From: Mesorhizobium sp. J428
Lineage (GTDB): Bacteria; Pseudomonadota; Alphaproteobacteria; Rhizobiales; Rhizobiaceae
Direction: 5' to 3'
Assembly: GCF_024699925.1 (NCBI RefSeq)
Contig: NZ_JAJOMX010000001.1
Location: forward strand, 4,130,001-4,194,000
DNA length: 64,000 nucleotides
The notes beneath the pieces were generated by a model that was given only the letters and a program-made list of their open reading frames with translations, made no database searches and was not told the DNA's origin. A program made the translations under genes and the position numbers. Each line of letters begins with the position of its first letter. The stretch's first letter is position 1. Shown here piece by piece: positions 18,934 through 28,143 of this stretch.

Positions 18934-20253
18934 ATGTTGAAGACTAACAGGTTCACGGTCGCAGCCGCATTGCTTGCCGGTTCGACCATTCTGTCGGCCG
19001 GCGCCGGATTCGCGCAGGAGATTTCCGGCGACATCGTCAAGATCGGCGTCATGGCCGACCAGTCCGGCCCTTATGCCGACAATGGCGGTCCGGGCTCGGT
19101 CGAGGCGGCCAAGATGGCCATCGAGGACTTTGGCGGCGAGGTCAACGGCAAGAAGATCGAACTGGTCATCGCCGACGACCAGAACAAGCCCGACATCGGC
19201 GCGGCCATCGCGCAGAAGTGGGTCGACCAGGAAGGCGTCGACGCCATCGTCGGCGGCTCCGCCTCCTCGATCGCGCTCGCCATCCAGAAGATCATGGCCG
19301 AGAAGAAGAAGCCCTACATGCTTGCCGGCACGGCATCGTCCTCGCTGACCAACGATGCCTGCTCGCCGATGGGCTCGCAGTGGGTGCTCGACACCTATTC
19401 GCTGGCCAAGGGCGTGATCAAGTCGATGCTCGCCGCCGGCAATGACAGCTTCTACTTCATCACCGTCGACTACACCTTCGGCAAGACCTGGCAGGCCGAC
19501 GCGACCAAGTTCATCGAGGACGGCGGCGGCAAGGTCATGGGCTCGGTCCTGCACCCGCTCAACACCAACGACTTCTCGTCCTATCTGCTGCAGGCGCAGG
19601 CCAGCGGCGCAAAGGTCATCGTGCTGGCCAATTCCGGCGCCGACTTCGCCAACGCCGTGAAGCAGGCGCAGGAGTTCGGCATCCAGGCGGGCGGCCAGCA
19701 GGTCGTCGCGCTCGGCTTGCAGATCAACCAGGTTCACGGCATCGGCCTCGAGGCCGTCAAGGGCATGTCGATGGTCACCCCGGGCTACTGGGACCTGAAC
19801 GACGAGACCCGCGCCTTCGCCGACAAGTTCAAGAAGCGGTTCCGCGACCGCATCCCGAACGAGACCATGTCGGGCACCTACAGCGCGATCACGCACTACC
19901 TGAAGTCGGTCAAGGAAGCCGGGACCGACGACGGCGAGAAGGTCGTCGCCAAGATGCACGAGCTGCCGATCAACGACTTCCAGATGAAGGACGTCAAGAT
20001 CCGCGCCGACGGCCAGGTCATGCGTCCGATGTATGCGGTAACGATCAAGTCGCCCGACGAGGTCAAGCAGCCGCATGCGACTACTACACCGTCACCGCCA
20101 CAATCCCGGCGGAAGACGTCTGGCGGCCGGCCACCGAAAGCACCTGCCCGCTCCTCAAATAGGCCTCCCAAGCCTGCGGCGGGGGGACACGATCTCCCCG
20201 CCGTCTTTTTCAGCATATCGATGGAAAGGACCGGCGGATGTCGTTTCGGATGA
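18934..20253 (+). CDS. ABC transporter substrate-binding protein (HAAT/LivK type), C-terminus frameshifted
   Basis: Signal peptide (MLKTNRFTVAAALLAGSTIL, then AGAGFAQE) followed by a periplasmic ligand-binding fold: IVKIGVMADQSGPYAD, GVDAIVGGSASSIALAI, YMLAGTASSSLTNDACSP. It should serve the LivGFHM-like importer. The open frame ends in about 50 low-complexity residues (ATTTPSPPQ and onward). In the neighbouring frame from 20079 the family tail D-Y-Y-T-V-T-A-T-I-P-A-E-D continues to TAG 20160-20162. A single-base loss at 20074-20078 is therefore likely and the true gene ends at 20162, before the terminator. Confidence 0.9.
   Translation: MLKTNRFTVAAALLAGSTILSAGAGFAQEISGDIVKIGVMADQSGPYADNGGPGSVEAAKMAIEDFGGEVNGKKIELVIADDQNKPDIGAAIAQKWVDQEGVDAIVGGSASSIALAIQKIMAEKKKPYMLAGTASSSLTNDACSPMGSQWVLDTYSLAKGVIKSMLAAGNDSFYFITVDYTFGKTWQADATKFIEDGGGKVMGSVLHPLNTNDFSSYLLQAQASGAKVIVLANSGADFANAVKQAQEFGIQAGGQQVVALGLQINQVHGIGLEAVKGMSMVTPGYWDLNDETRAFADKFKKRFRDRIPNETMSGTYSAITHYLKSVKEAGTDDGEKVVAKMHELPINDFQMKDVKIRADGQVMRPMYAVTIKSPDEVKQPHATTTPSPPQSRRKTSGGRPPKAPARSSNRPPKPAAGGHDLPAVFFSISMERTGGCRFG
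20177..20210 (+). terminator. Rho-independent terminator after substrate-binding protein
   Basis: CGGCGGGG (20177-20184) pairs with CCCCGCCG (20196-20203) across an 11-nt loop, followed by TCTTTTT. Its position 15 nt after TAG 20162 independently supports the corrected, shorter end of the binding-protein gene. Confidence 0.7.
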
Positions 20254-21143
20254 GCCGTGTCTCCGACCAGGCGGATTTCCTGGGTGAAAGCCCGGTCTGG
20301 GATTCGCAGGGCCGGCATCTTTATTGGGTGGATGGATTCTCGCGGCTGATCCGGTCGCACGATCCTGCCACCGGGACGTTCCGGTCCTGGCAGGCGCCTT
20401 CCATGGTCGGCTCTATCGCGCTCGGCGCCGGCGACACGCTGATCGCCGGCCTCGCCGACGGCATCTACAGCCTCGATCTTGCGACCGGTGCGTTCTCGCC
20501 GCTGTTCCGCCCCGATCCAGTCGACCCGGCGATCCGCTTCAACGACGGCAAGAACGATCGCCAGGGGCGGTTCCTGTGCGGCACCATGGGGGTCCATGCC
20601 GACCCGCTCGGCAAGCTCTATCGGCTCGACGGCTCCGGCCGCATCGAGATGTTCGCCACCGGCATCCATATTTCCAATGCGCTCTGCTTCAGCCCCGACG
20701 GCGCGACGATGTATTTCGCCGACAGCCTGGAGCGGAAGATCCGCGCCTACGACTATTCGACCGACGACGCCCCGTCGAAGGGCTACCGGATCGCGATCGA
20801 CACCGAGCCTTATGGTTCGGGCCCCGACGGCGCGACCGTCGACGCCGAAGGCGGCATCTGGGTCTGTCTGATCCAGATCGGCAAGATCGCGCGCTTCTTC
20901 CCCGACGGTTCGCTCGACAGGATGATCGACGCGCCCACCGATATGCCGTCCTGCGTCGCCTTCGGCGGGCCGGATCTCGCCACCCTTTTCGTGACGTCCA
21001 TCAAGGATTCCGGCTCCGGCCGTGCCATCTCGAAGCACCCGGACGGCGGCATTCTCTTCGCGATCGACGGCCTCGGGGTCGGCGGGCTTCCGGAAGCCCG
21101 CTTCGACCAGGGCGCCGTCGCGACAAACATGGAACAGGCCTGA
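20238..21143 (+). CDS. SMP-30/gluconolactonase/LRE family protein
   Basis: 301 residues, six-bladed beta-propeller of the SMP-30 type. Metal-ligand segments are visible: FLGESPVWD (Glu near residue 16), FNDGKNDRQGRF (Asn near 101), the ISNALCFSPDG region and MYFADS. These proteins hydrolyse lactones. In this island a lactonase fits the product of a Baeyer-Villiger type monooxygenase (inference). The stop overlaps the next gene start by one base. Confidence 0.88.
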   Translation: MSFRMSRVSDQADFLGESPVWDSQGRHLYWVDGFSRLIRSHDPATGTFRSWQAPSMVGSIALGAGDTLIAGLADGIYSLDLATGAFSPLFRPDPVDPAIRFNDGKNDRQGRFLCGTMGVHADPLGKLYRLDGSGRIEMFATGIHISNALCFSPDGATMYFADSLERKIRAYDYSTDDAPSKGYRIAIDTEPYGSGPDGATVDAEGGIWVCLIQIGKIARFFPDGSLDRMIDAPTDMPSCVAFGGPDLATLFVTSIKDSGSGRAISKHPDGGILFAIDGLGVGGLPEARFDQGAVATNMEQA

Positions 21144-23257
21144 TGCTCAACCGCTCGCAAAGTCTCTCCGCCCTTCTGGCGCCGAACTCCGTCGCGCTGG
21201 TGGGCGCATCGGACGACGTGACCCGCATCGGCGGCCGGCCGTTGCGCTACCTGCGCGAGGCGGGCTTCAAGGGCGCCGTCTACCCGGTCAACCCGAAGCG
21301 CGAGACCGTGCAGGGCCTCCAGGCCTATGCGTCCGTCGGCGCTCTGCCCGAGGCGCCTGACGTCGCGATCCTCGCCGCACCGGCGGCGGCGACCGTCCAG
21401 GCGGTGAGGGAATGCGCCGAGCGCAACGTCAAGGCGGCGATCGTGTTCTCCGCCGGTTTCGCCGAGACGGACGAGGCCGGCCGCGCCTTGCAGGACGAGA
21501 TGACGGGCATCGCGCGCGAATCCGGCATGCGGCTGCTCGGTCCCAATTGTCTTGGCGTGTTCAACTCCTCGATCGGCTTCTACGGCACCTTCTCGGCCAT
21601 GCTGGACACCGGCCTCGTCAAGCCTGGCCCGATCGGTATCGTCTCGCAGAGTGGCGCCTACGGCTCGCACCTGATGTATCTCGCCCGCCTGCGCGGACTC
21701 GGCATGAACCACCTCGTCACCACCGGCAACGAGTGCGACATCAACGTCGCGGAAGCGCTGCGCTGGATGGTCGAGCAGCCCGACATCAATGTCGTCATGG
21801 CCTATGCCGAAGGCATCAAGGACCGCGACACCTTCATCGAGGCGCTCGAAGTGGCCCGCGAACGGCGCAAGGCGATCGTCTTCATGAAGGTCGGCCGTTC
21901 CGAGGTCGGCGCACATGCGGTCAGTTCTCACACCGCGGCACTCGCCGGATCCGACGCCGTGTTCGATTCGGTCTTCCGCCAGTATGGCGTCTGGCGGGCG
22001 CAGACCACGGCCGAGCAGATCGACATCGCCGCCGCCTGCTCGCGCGGCGTCTATCCCAAGAGCAATTCACTCGGCATCTTCACCATGTCCGGCGGCTTCG
22101 GCATCCAGATGGCTGACGACGCCGAGACCGCCGGGCTCGACGTCAAGCCGATGCCTGAAAAGGCGCAGGAAGAACTCAAGGCGATGCTGCCTTATGCCTC
22201 TCCGCGCAATCCGGTCGACGCCACGGCGCAGGCCGTCACCGACCTGCCGCTGATGACAAGCTTCATCTCGGCCATGCTCGAAAAGGGTGACTACGGCTTC
22301 TTCGCCGGCATCTTCGGCAGCGGGCCAGCGAGCCCTACCTTCTCCGGCAAGCTGCGCCAGGCGCTGGAGACCGCGGCCGCCGCCTCGCGCGACACGATCA
22401 TGACGCTGACGATGACCGCGCCCGACGAGATTGTCCGCGCCTATGAGGACAAGGGTTTCATCGTCGCCCAGGACGGTTCGGCGCTGATGAAGACGCTCGG
22501 CGCTATGGTTCACTTCCGCGACAGCTTCGAGCGCGCCGCGGGCCGCAAGCGCGAGCTCGCGCCCGGCGAACGCGTTGAATTCTCCGGCGGTGCCCTCAGC
22601 GAGCGCGAGGCGAAGCCCATCCTCGCCAAGGCCGGCGTCACCTTCCCGAAGGAGGCGCTCATCAAGGCCGGCGACGAAGCCGGCGCGGTAGCCGCCTCGG
22701 TCGGCTTCCCGGTCGTGCTGAAGATTTCGTCGCCCGACATCGCGCACAAGACAGAGATCGGCGGCGTCATCGTCGGCGTGAAGGACGAGGCCGCCGCGCG
22801 CGAAGCCGCGGCAACCATCTTCGCCCGCGCCGCCGAAAAGCGGCCGGACGCCCGCATCGAGGGCATCCTCGTTTCGCCGATGATCTCTGACGGCGTCGAG
22901 ATCATCGCCGGCGTGGTGAGCGACCCGGCCTTCGGGCCGGTGGTCATGTTCGGCCTCGGCGGCGTCTTCGTCGAGGTGTTGAAGGACGTCACTTTCCGTG
23001 CGGCTCCCTTCGATGTCGCGGAGGCGCACCGCATGATCCGCGAGATCCGCGGCTTCGCGATGCTGGAAGGGGTGCGCGGCGCCGCACCCTCCGACATCGA
23101 CGCGCTGGCGCAGATGCTGTCGGCGCTGTCGCGCTTCGCCGCCGCCAATGCCGACACGATCGAGAGCATCGATCTCAATCCGGTGCGGGTGATGGAGAAA
23201 GGCAAGGGCCTTGTCGCACTGGACGCATTGATTGTTCCGGCGTCGCGAAAGGCGTGA
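21143..23257 (+). CDS. NDP-forming acyl-CoA synthetase (fused alpha-beta acetate-CoA ligase family)
   Basis: 704 residues. CoA-binding domain ([19 protein letters not shown]), then two CoA-ligase domains with the phosphorylatable-His region [11 protein letters not shown] near 270, then an ATP-grasp domain (about 480-700) with [20 protein letters not shown] and [11 protein letters not shown]. It interconverts acyl-CoA and acid with ADP/ATP. With the AMP-forming ligase at 7479, the island has two distinct CoA-activation chemistries. A one-base overlap couples it to the lactonase gene. Confidence 0.9.
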   Translation: MLNRSQSLSALLAPNSVALVGASDDVTRIGGRPLRYLREAGFKGAVYPVNPKRETVQGLQAYASVGALPEAPDVAILAAPAAATVQAVRECAERNVKAAIVFSAGFAETDEAGRALQDEMTGIARESGMRLLGPNCLGVFNSSIGFYGTFSAMLDTGLVKPGPIGIVSQSGAYGSHLMYLARLRGLGMNHLVTTGNECDINVAEALRWMVEQPDINVVMAYAEGIKDRDTFIEALEVARERRKAIVFMKVGRSEVGAHAVSSHTAALAGSDAVFDSVFRQYGVWRAQTTAEQIDIAAACSRGVYPKSNSLGIFTMSGGFGIQMADDAETAGLDVKPMPEKAQEELKAMLPYASPRNPVDATAQAVTDLPLMTSFISAMLEKGDYGFFAGIFGSGPASPTFSGKLRQALETAAAASRDTIMTLTMTAPDEIVRAYEDKGFIVAQDGSALMKTLGAMVHFRDSFERAAGRKRELAPGERVEFSGGALSEREAKPILAKAGVTFPKEALIKAGDEAGAVAASVGFPVVLKISSPDIAHKTEIGGVIVGVKDEAAAREAAATIFARAAEKRPDARIEGILVSPMISDGVEIIAGVVSDPAFGPVVMFGLGGVFVEVLKDVTFRAAPFDVAEAHRMIREIRGFAMLEGVRGAAPSDIDALAQMLSALSRFAAANADTIESIDLNPVRVMEKGKGLVALDALIVPASRKA

Positions 23258-23267
23258 GGAGGAGACC

Positions 23268-23789
23268 ATGGACCAGGCGAAGCTCAACGAACTCATCGAC
23301 CGAGAGGCGATCCGCGACTGCCTCTACCGCTATTGCCGCGGCATCGACCGCGGCGACGAGGCGGCGCTGCGCAGTTCCTACTGGCCGGACGCGACCGACC
23401 AGCATGGAGCCTATTCGGGTCCGGTGGAAGGCTTCATCCAGATGGCGTTGGGTGTCTTCAAGACCAATCCGCGCAACATCCACCAGGTCTCCAACATCCT
23501 GATCGAGTTCCGCGGCGCCTCAGACGCGCGGGTCGAGACCTATTTCAATGCCCTTCAGCGTGGCCCAGGACAGGACGGCGTCGTGCGCCAGTTCCTGCTC
23601 GCCGGCCGGTATTGCGACGCGTTCGAGAAGCGCGGCGATGAGTGGCGGGTCGCGCGACGGACGGTTGTCTACGACTGGGTCGAGGAGCAGACGCCGCCTG
23701 AAGGATCGGATGCGGAGCGCTTCGGCGTTCGCCAGCCGGTTGGAGGGTTCTTCCCGCACGATCCTGTCTACGCTCTTTTGAAAGACTGA
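23268..23789 (+). CDS. NTF2-like/SnoaL-type protein
   Basis: 173 residues. The N-terminal helix [20 protein letters not shown] followed by an Asp-rich turn and W-P-D-A is the hallmark of SnoaL-4 proteins, small alpha+beta barrels used as dehydratases, isomerases or hydrolases in steroid, terpene and aromatic degradation. A putative catalytic Tyr/Asp/His set (Y, D, H of [10 protein letters not shown]) is present. AGGAGG precedes ATG 23268. The reaction is unknown. Confidence 0.8.
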   Translation: MDQAKLNELIDREAIRDCLYRYCRGIDRGDEAALRSSYWPDATDQHGAYSGPVEGFIQMALGVFKTNPRNIHQVSNILIEFRGASDARVETYFNALQRGPGQDGVVRQFLLAGRYCDAFEKRGDEWRVARRTVVYDWVEEQTPPEGSDAERFGVRQPVGGFFPHDPVYALLKD

Positions 23790-23794
23790 ATTTC

Positions 23795-23808
23795 TTCAAG
23801 AATATGAA
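23795..23808. promoter_or_regulatory. Operator-like palindrome TTCA-N6-TGAA
   Basis: TTCAAGAATATGAA lies 110 nt before the flavin reductase gene and just after the stop of the SnoaL-like gene. Its spacer (AGAATA) resembles that of the 7354 site (AGGATA). Confidence 0.45.
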
Positions 23809-23917
23809 TGTCGTCCTCAGATGATTGAATTGCTTGAACAGGATAGGCGAGGGCGCACAATGGTTTCCATGCGGAGGGGAGAAGAATTTCCGACGTCCGC
23901 AATGGAGGTCCTCAGCG

Positions 23918-24514
23918 ATGGCTACGGTCCAGGATACGCATCCGGCTCTTCGCCCTTTGGCGTCGCCCCGCGGGCTGGCGCGGGGTGCTGAGCGCATGCC
24001 GGAGATTGTCGAAATGCCTGCTTCCGACACCGTGAGCGACGCCGACTTCAAGACGGCGATGCGACAGGTGACCTCGTCGGTCGCGGTGATCACCGCGCGG
24101 TCCGGCAAGGCGCGCAACGGCCTGACGGCCACCGCCGTCTGTTCCGTGTCCGCCGACCCGCCGATGATGCTGGTCTGCATCAACCGCAGCGCCACCGCCG
24201 AGAGCCTGATCGCCGAGAGCGGCTCCTTCGCCATCAACTTCCTGTCCGACCAGCAGCACAGGATCGCGCGGCTGTTCTCGACGTCGAAGCTGAGCGCCGA
24301 GGAGCGGTTCGGCGAAGGCCGTTGGATCTCGATGGCGACCGGCTCGCCTGTGCTGGAAGGGGCCGTCGCGGCCTTCGACTGCAAGGTCGTGGAGAGGGTG
24401 CTCTCCGGGACGCATCACATCTATTTCGGACGGGTGGTCGGCGTGACGTCGCTCGACCAGGAAGCCCTGCTTTACCGCGACGGATCGTTCCGCCGCTTGG
24501 CTGCGGTCGGCTGA
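23918..24514 (+). CDS. Flavin reductase family protein (two-component monooxygenase partner)
   Basis: 198 residues from ATG 23918, chosen for GGAGG 9 nt upstream; ATGs at 23996 and 24014 are alternatives because the conserved domain begins about 45 residues in (ADFKTAMRQVTSSVAVITA). Flavin-binding segments NGLTATAVCSVSADPPMMLVC and FAINFLSDQQ are typical of the FMN reductase HpaC/NtaB group. It reduces free FMN or FAD with NAD(P)H for the luciferase-like monooxygenases at 16740 and 26483. Confidence 0.9.
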   Translation: MATVQDTHPALRPLASPRGLARGAERMPEIVEMPASDTVSDADFKTAMRQVTSSVAVITARSGKARNGLTATAVCSVSADPPMMLVCINRSATAESLIAESGSFAINFLSDQQHRIARLFSTSKLSAEERFGEGRWISMATGSPVLEGAVAAFDCKVVERVLSGTHHIYFGRVVGVTSLDQEALLYRDGSFRRLAAVG

Positions 24515-24556
24515 CGGCCGCCGCGCTTATTTTCGCTGACTTCGGGAGGAATGCTG

Positions 24557-26158
24557 ATGGACGGATCAGGACGCATTGTCGTCATCACGGGTGCCGCCGG
24601 CGGGATCGGTCGCGAGGCGGTCGCCGCGTTCCTGCGCGACGGCGACACGATCGTGGCGGTCGACCAGGCCGGCTCTGGTGTCCGCGAACTTGCAGCCTCC
24701 CTCGGTCCGCAGCATTCGGGCGAGGAATGCGATATCGGCAGCGAGGCCCAGATCGTCGCGCTGTTCGACCGCATCTCGGCACGCTACGGCCGCGTCGACG
24801 TGCTGATCAACAATGCCGCGCTCGGCCCGACGATGACGCCGACGGTCGACACCGGCATCGATCTATTCCGCCGCACGCTGTCGGTCAACCTCATCGGGCC
24901 GTTCATCATGGCCCGAGAGGCCGCGAAGCGCATGCCGAACGGTGGCGCGATCGTGAACACCGCCTCGCTCGCCGGCGTGTTGGGCAATCCCCGCCGCAAC
25001 GCCTACTCGGCATCGAAGGCGGGGCTGATCTCCTTCACCAAGTCGCTCGCCTGCGAGTGGGCGTCGAAAGGCATCAGGGTCTGCGCCGTGGCTCCCGGCT
25101 ACGTCCGCACGCCGATGGTCGCCGAACTGGAGCGGACCGGAAAGGCCGACCTCGCCGCCGTGCGCCGCCGCGTGCCGATGGGCCGCATGGGCAGGCCGGA
25201 CGAGATGGCGGCCGCGCTGCATTTCCTGGCGTCGAGCCGGGCCGGCTACATCACCGGCTCGGTCCTCGCGGTCGATGGTGGCTGGATGTCGTTCAACCAG
25301 CCGGGCGATGCGCATCCGCCCGTCGACGGCACGCCGGACCTCGAACTGAACCGTCCCGCCGTGTCGAAGGCCGCGCGCGTCGTGCTGGTGACGGGCGGCG
25401 CCAAGGGCATCGGCGAGGCCGTTGCGCGCAAGTTCGCCGCCAATGGCGACACGGTCGTCGTCGCGGACCGGGACGGCGAGGGGGCGGCTTCCGTCACCAA
25501 GTCTCTCGGCCCTGCGCATATCGCCCACACTGTCGACGTGTCTTCGGACGCGGAGGTCGTCGCGCTCTTCGAGGCGATCCGGCAGCGCTTCGGCGGGCTC
25601 GACGTGCTCGTCAACAACGCCGCGATCTCCGACACCTTCCGTCCAGCGCTCGAGCAAACCACGGCCGATCTCGAGAGGGTGCTCGATATCAATCTCACCG
25701 GCGCCTTCCTTTGCGCGCGCGAGGCAGTGAAGTCGATGCGGGCCGGCGGCATGATCGTCAACACGGGTTCGATCAATACCTTCCTGCCCTTCGTGCCGCG
25801 ACATGCCTATGGCGCCTCGAAGGCCGGCATCGATATCCTGACCCGCTGCATGGCGGCGGAGCTCGGGCCGTCCGGCATCCGCATCGCCACCGTGGCGCCC
25901 GGTTATATCCGCACGCCCGGCGTCGCGGCGCTCGAACAGTCCGGCCGCGTCGACACCGCGTCTATCCGCCGCCGCATCCCGATGGGCGACCTCGGTCGAC
26001 CGGACGACATCGCCGACGCGGCTCTCTTCCTGGCCTCGGAGGAGGCCTCATACATCAACGGCTCGATCCTTTATGTCGACGGCGGCTGGACCTCGTTCGG
26101 CAATGCCGGCTTCGCCAGCGGTTTTTCGGACGAGACGGTTTCGGAGGCGGCGGAATGA
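24557..26158 (+). CDS. Tandem (fused) double SDR oxidoreductase
   Basis: 533 residues made of two complete short-chain dehydrogenases. Domain 1 (about 3-250): TGAAGGIGREA, INNAALG, Ser of NTASLAG and YSASK. A linker rich in Pro and Asp covers about 250-275. Domain 2 (about 277-520): TGGAKGIGEAV, VNNAAIS, Ser of NTGSINT and YGASK. Both catalytic sets look intact, so it may perform two redox steps or act as a built-in heterodimer. GGGAGGA places the start at ATG 24557. Its TGA overlaps the next ATG (ATGA). Confidence 0.92.
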   Translation: MDGSGRIVVITGAAGGIGREAVAAFLRDGDTIVAVDQAGSGVRELAASLGPQHSGEECDIGSEAQIVALFDRISARYGRVDVLINNAALGPTMTPTVDTGIDLFRRTLSVNLIGPFIMAREAAKRMPNGGAIVNTASLAGVLGNPRRNAYSASKAGLISFTKSLACEWASKGIRVCAVAPGYVRTPMVAELERTGKADLAAVRRRVPMGRMGRPDEMAAALHFLASSRAGYITGSVLAVDGGWMSFNQPGDAHPPVDGTPDLELNRPAVSKAARVVLVTGGAKGIGEAVARKFAANGDTVVVADRDGEGAASVTKSLGPAHIAHTVDVSSDAEVVALFEAIRQRFGGLDVLVNNAAISDTFRPALEQTTADLERVLDINLTGAFLCAREAVKSMRAGGMIVNTGSINTFLPFVPRHAYGASKAGIDILTRCMAAELGPSGIRIATVAPGYIRTPGVAALEQSGRVDTASIRRRIPMGDLGRPDDIADAALFLASEEASYINGSILYVDGGWTSFGNAGFASGFSDETVSEAAE

Positions 26159-26448
26159 TCGTCGACTATTCGCCTTCCAGTGGGCTCTCACTGCTCGAGG
26201 CCGAGGATTTCAAGGGCTTCAAGCTGCGTATGGCCGGGGCCGAGGCCCGGCCGGCGATCGACGGCGTCACCTTCGTCGATGACGGCAACGTGCTGATCGG
26301 CGTCGACACGGTGCCGGCGCTGCCCGGCGCCCCGGCGACGGCCGAATGGCGGGCCGGATACCAGGCGATGGTCGACTACGCCGCGAAGAAAGGCTGGATC
26401 GACGCCGCCACGAATTCAATCCGCGCGCATGTCGAGCGCGTGCCCTGA
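26155..26448 (+). CDS. Conserved-looking 97-residue protein of unknown function
   Basis: Translationally coupled to the double SDR by an ATGA overlap and followed 34 nt later by the second monooxygenase. No signal peptide or membrane segment. The composition is normal for a soluble protein (VTFVDDGNVLIGVDTVPALP in the middle, a helical amphipathic C-terminus). I do not recognise the family. Its position between the SDR and LLM genes argues for an accessory role in the pathway. Confidence 0.7.
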   Translation: MIVDYSPSSGLSLLEAEDFKGFKLRMAGAEARPAIDGVTFVDDGNVLIGVDTVPALPGAPATAEWRAGYQAMVDYAAKKGWIDAATNSIRAHVERVP

Positions 26449-26482
26449 ACAGCCAACAAGCAGAGCATCCGAGGAAACTTCA

Positions 26483-27556
26483 ATGGAATTCGGAACATTT
26501 ATCCTGGCCGCCCAGCGCGGTTATCACCAGTCGTCCGACCAGGTCATCCGCAACTCGATCGAGCAGGCGCAGGCCGCCGAGCGCGCCGGCTGGGACGTCG
26601 CATGGTTCGCCGAGCACCATTTCAACAACTACAGCCTCGTGCCGTCGCCGCTGATGATGGTCGCCGCGCTCTCGGGCGTGACCAAGACGATCCGCCTCGG
26701 CACGGCTGTCTGCGTGCTGCCGCTCTACCAGCCTCAGCGTCTCCTCTCCGAGATCGGTTTCGCCGACATCGTCTCTAACGGCCGCCTCGAGCTCGGCGTC
26801 GGCTCCGGCTACCAGCAGTTCGAGTTCTCGCGCTTCGGCGTCAACGTCGACGAAGCCCCTGCGGTCTTCTCTGAATATCTCGACATCATCCTGAAGGGCC
26901 TCAACCAGAAGATCTTCGAGCACCAGGGCACGCACATCAGCATCCCGCCGACGGCGATCTCCGTGCGCACGGTGCAGAAGCCGACGCCGCCGATCTGGCT
27001 CGCCGCCGGTTCCGCCCGCTCGATGGGCCGCGCCTATCGTGAGGGCCACAACCTTTTCGTGACCGCCTTGCATGGCGGCCTCGATCAGGTGCGGAACCTG
27101 CGCGAGATGATCGAGAAGGCGGCTGAGACGGAAGGCAGGAAGGCGAGTGATGCCAAGATCTCGCTGCTGCGCTGCTGCTACGCCAGCGACGACCAGGCCG
27201 AGATCGATTCCTATCTCGACAATGCGCGCTTCCAGCGCCGCCTGTCGGAAGCCCTGCATCAGCGTCGCCAGCAGAGCGCGGACGGCTACATGCTGCAGGA
27301 GACGCCGACCCAGCAGGACCTCTCCTTCGAGACCATGCAGAAGAACCTGCCCATCGGCAGCATCAACCGCGTCATCGACCGGCTGCTCGAGGAGATCGAG
27401 ATCCTCAAGTGCGACCAGATCGCAGTCCAGACACAGCTCGGCGACTTCGACCAGAAGACCATGGTGAAGCAGATCGAGCTCTGGGGCGAAAAGATCATCC
27501 CGGCCGTGAACAAGGCGCTCGGCGGCTCCGCCACGCTCAAGGTCGCGAACGGCTGA
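26483..27556 (+). CDS. LLM class (luciferase-like) flavin-dependent monooxygenase
   Basis: 357 residues, intact TIM barrel: MEFGTFILAAQRGY, AGWDVAWFAEHHFNNY, DIVSNGRLELGVGSGYQQFE, PPIWLAAGSARS. Resembles alkanal monooxygenase-like and type II Baeyer-Villiger enzymes that use FMNH2 supplied in trans. It ends the operon that starts with the flavin reductase and is followed by a strong terminator. Confidence 0.9.
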   Translation: MEFGTFILAAQRGYHQSSDQVIRNSIEQAQAAERAGWDVAWFAEHHFNNYSLVPSPLMMVAALSGVTKTIRLGTAVCVLPLYQPQRLLSEIGFADIVSNGRLELGVGSGYQQFEFSRFGVNVDEAPAVFSEYLDIILKGLNQKIFEHQGTHISIPPTAISVRTVQKPTPPIWLAAGSARSMGRAYREGHNLFVTALHGGLDQVRNLREMIEKAAETEGRKASDAKISLLRCCYASDDQAEIDSYLDNARFQRRLSEALHQRRQQSADGYMLQETPTQQDLSFETMQKNLPIGSINRVIDRLLEEIEILKCDQIAVQTQLGDFDQKTMVKQIELWGEKIIPAVNKALGGSATLKVANG

Positions 27557-27577
27557 TCCGCATCGGATAAAGAATAC

Positions 27578-27615
27578 GGGGCGTCGGGCATCAGCCCCGG
27601 CGCCCTTTTCCTTTT
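27578..27615 (+). terminator. Rho-independent terminator of the monooxygenase operon
   Basis: A roughly 10-bp GC stem (GGGCGTCGGG with CCCGGCGCCC, one U-G pair) with a short loop is followed by TTTTCCTTTT. It marks the right end of the catabolic island. Confidence 0.8.
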
Positions 27616-28143
27616 CGGAATGCGGTTCGTGACGATCACTCCTCTCGAGCCAGCCCGCGAATCATCCCGGTGATTCTCTCCGCCAGCCCGACTTGGACGC
27701 GTCCAGACCGGCGAACGGAAACCGGATGATGGAGAGACCGTTCTGCTCACCTTGCCTGCGGAGAGGGCGCGTTGCACCCTCGCAGGGCGTCACTGAGGCT
27801 GATTGTCGGCCAGCCCGTCACATTGGGGCGGAATGGCGCAATTCCGCCGTTTTCCGGGCCGTTCGGCGATATCTTTCTGCTTCGTTAAGCGCCCTGGTTA
27901 AGGCTTCCTTTCGCTCCCTCGGCAAATCGTGTCATTTGTGCAACAGCAATTGGGCATAGCGGTGTGTGCAAGGCGGCGGGGGCAAGTTGACGGTTGAACT
28001 GGCGGGGCCGTTCGGTAATTGTCGGTCGGGAAGAGAAGCGACTTCGGAAGCGACTTTTCGCCTTTAGGGGATGGGGCAGGGAACGCTGTCCTTCAGCAAA
28101 AAATACCCAGACCCGTTTATTAACTTTGACTGGAGGTCAGAAA
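27616..28143. other. Non-coding stretch between catabolic island and porin
   Basis: 528 nt with no convincing gene; an open frame at 27693-27959 lacks a ribosome-binding site and normal composition. The right half is more A/T rich than its surroundings and should hold the porin promoter and long leader. The direct repeat GTTAAG-N7-GTTAAG at 27884-27902 is the only clear motif. A GGAGGTCAG ribosome-binding site sits 9 nt before the porin ATG. Confidence 0.6.

Noticed and set aside
20324..21142. Arg-rich open frame extending upstream of the NDP-forming acyl-CoA synthetase
   Set aside because: It lies over the SMP-30 gene in another frame; the synthetase family sequence begins at ATG 21143.
27884..27902. 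CtrA box upstream of the porin (GTTAAG-N7-GTTAAG)
   Set aside because: The spacing between the TTAA cores is 9 nt instead of 7, so it does not match the consensus; kept only as a direct repeat.
27693..27959. 88-codon ORF in the gap before the porin
   Set aside because: No ribosome-binding site, Cys/Arg-rich random composition, no recognisable family.
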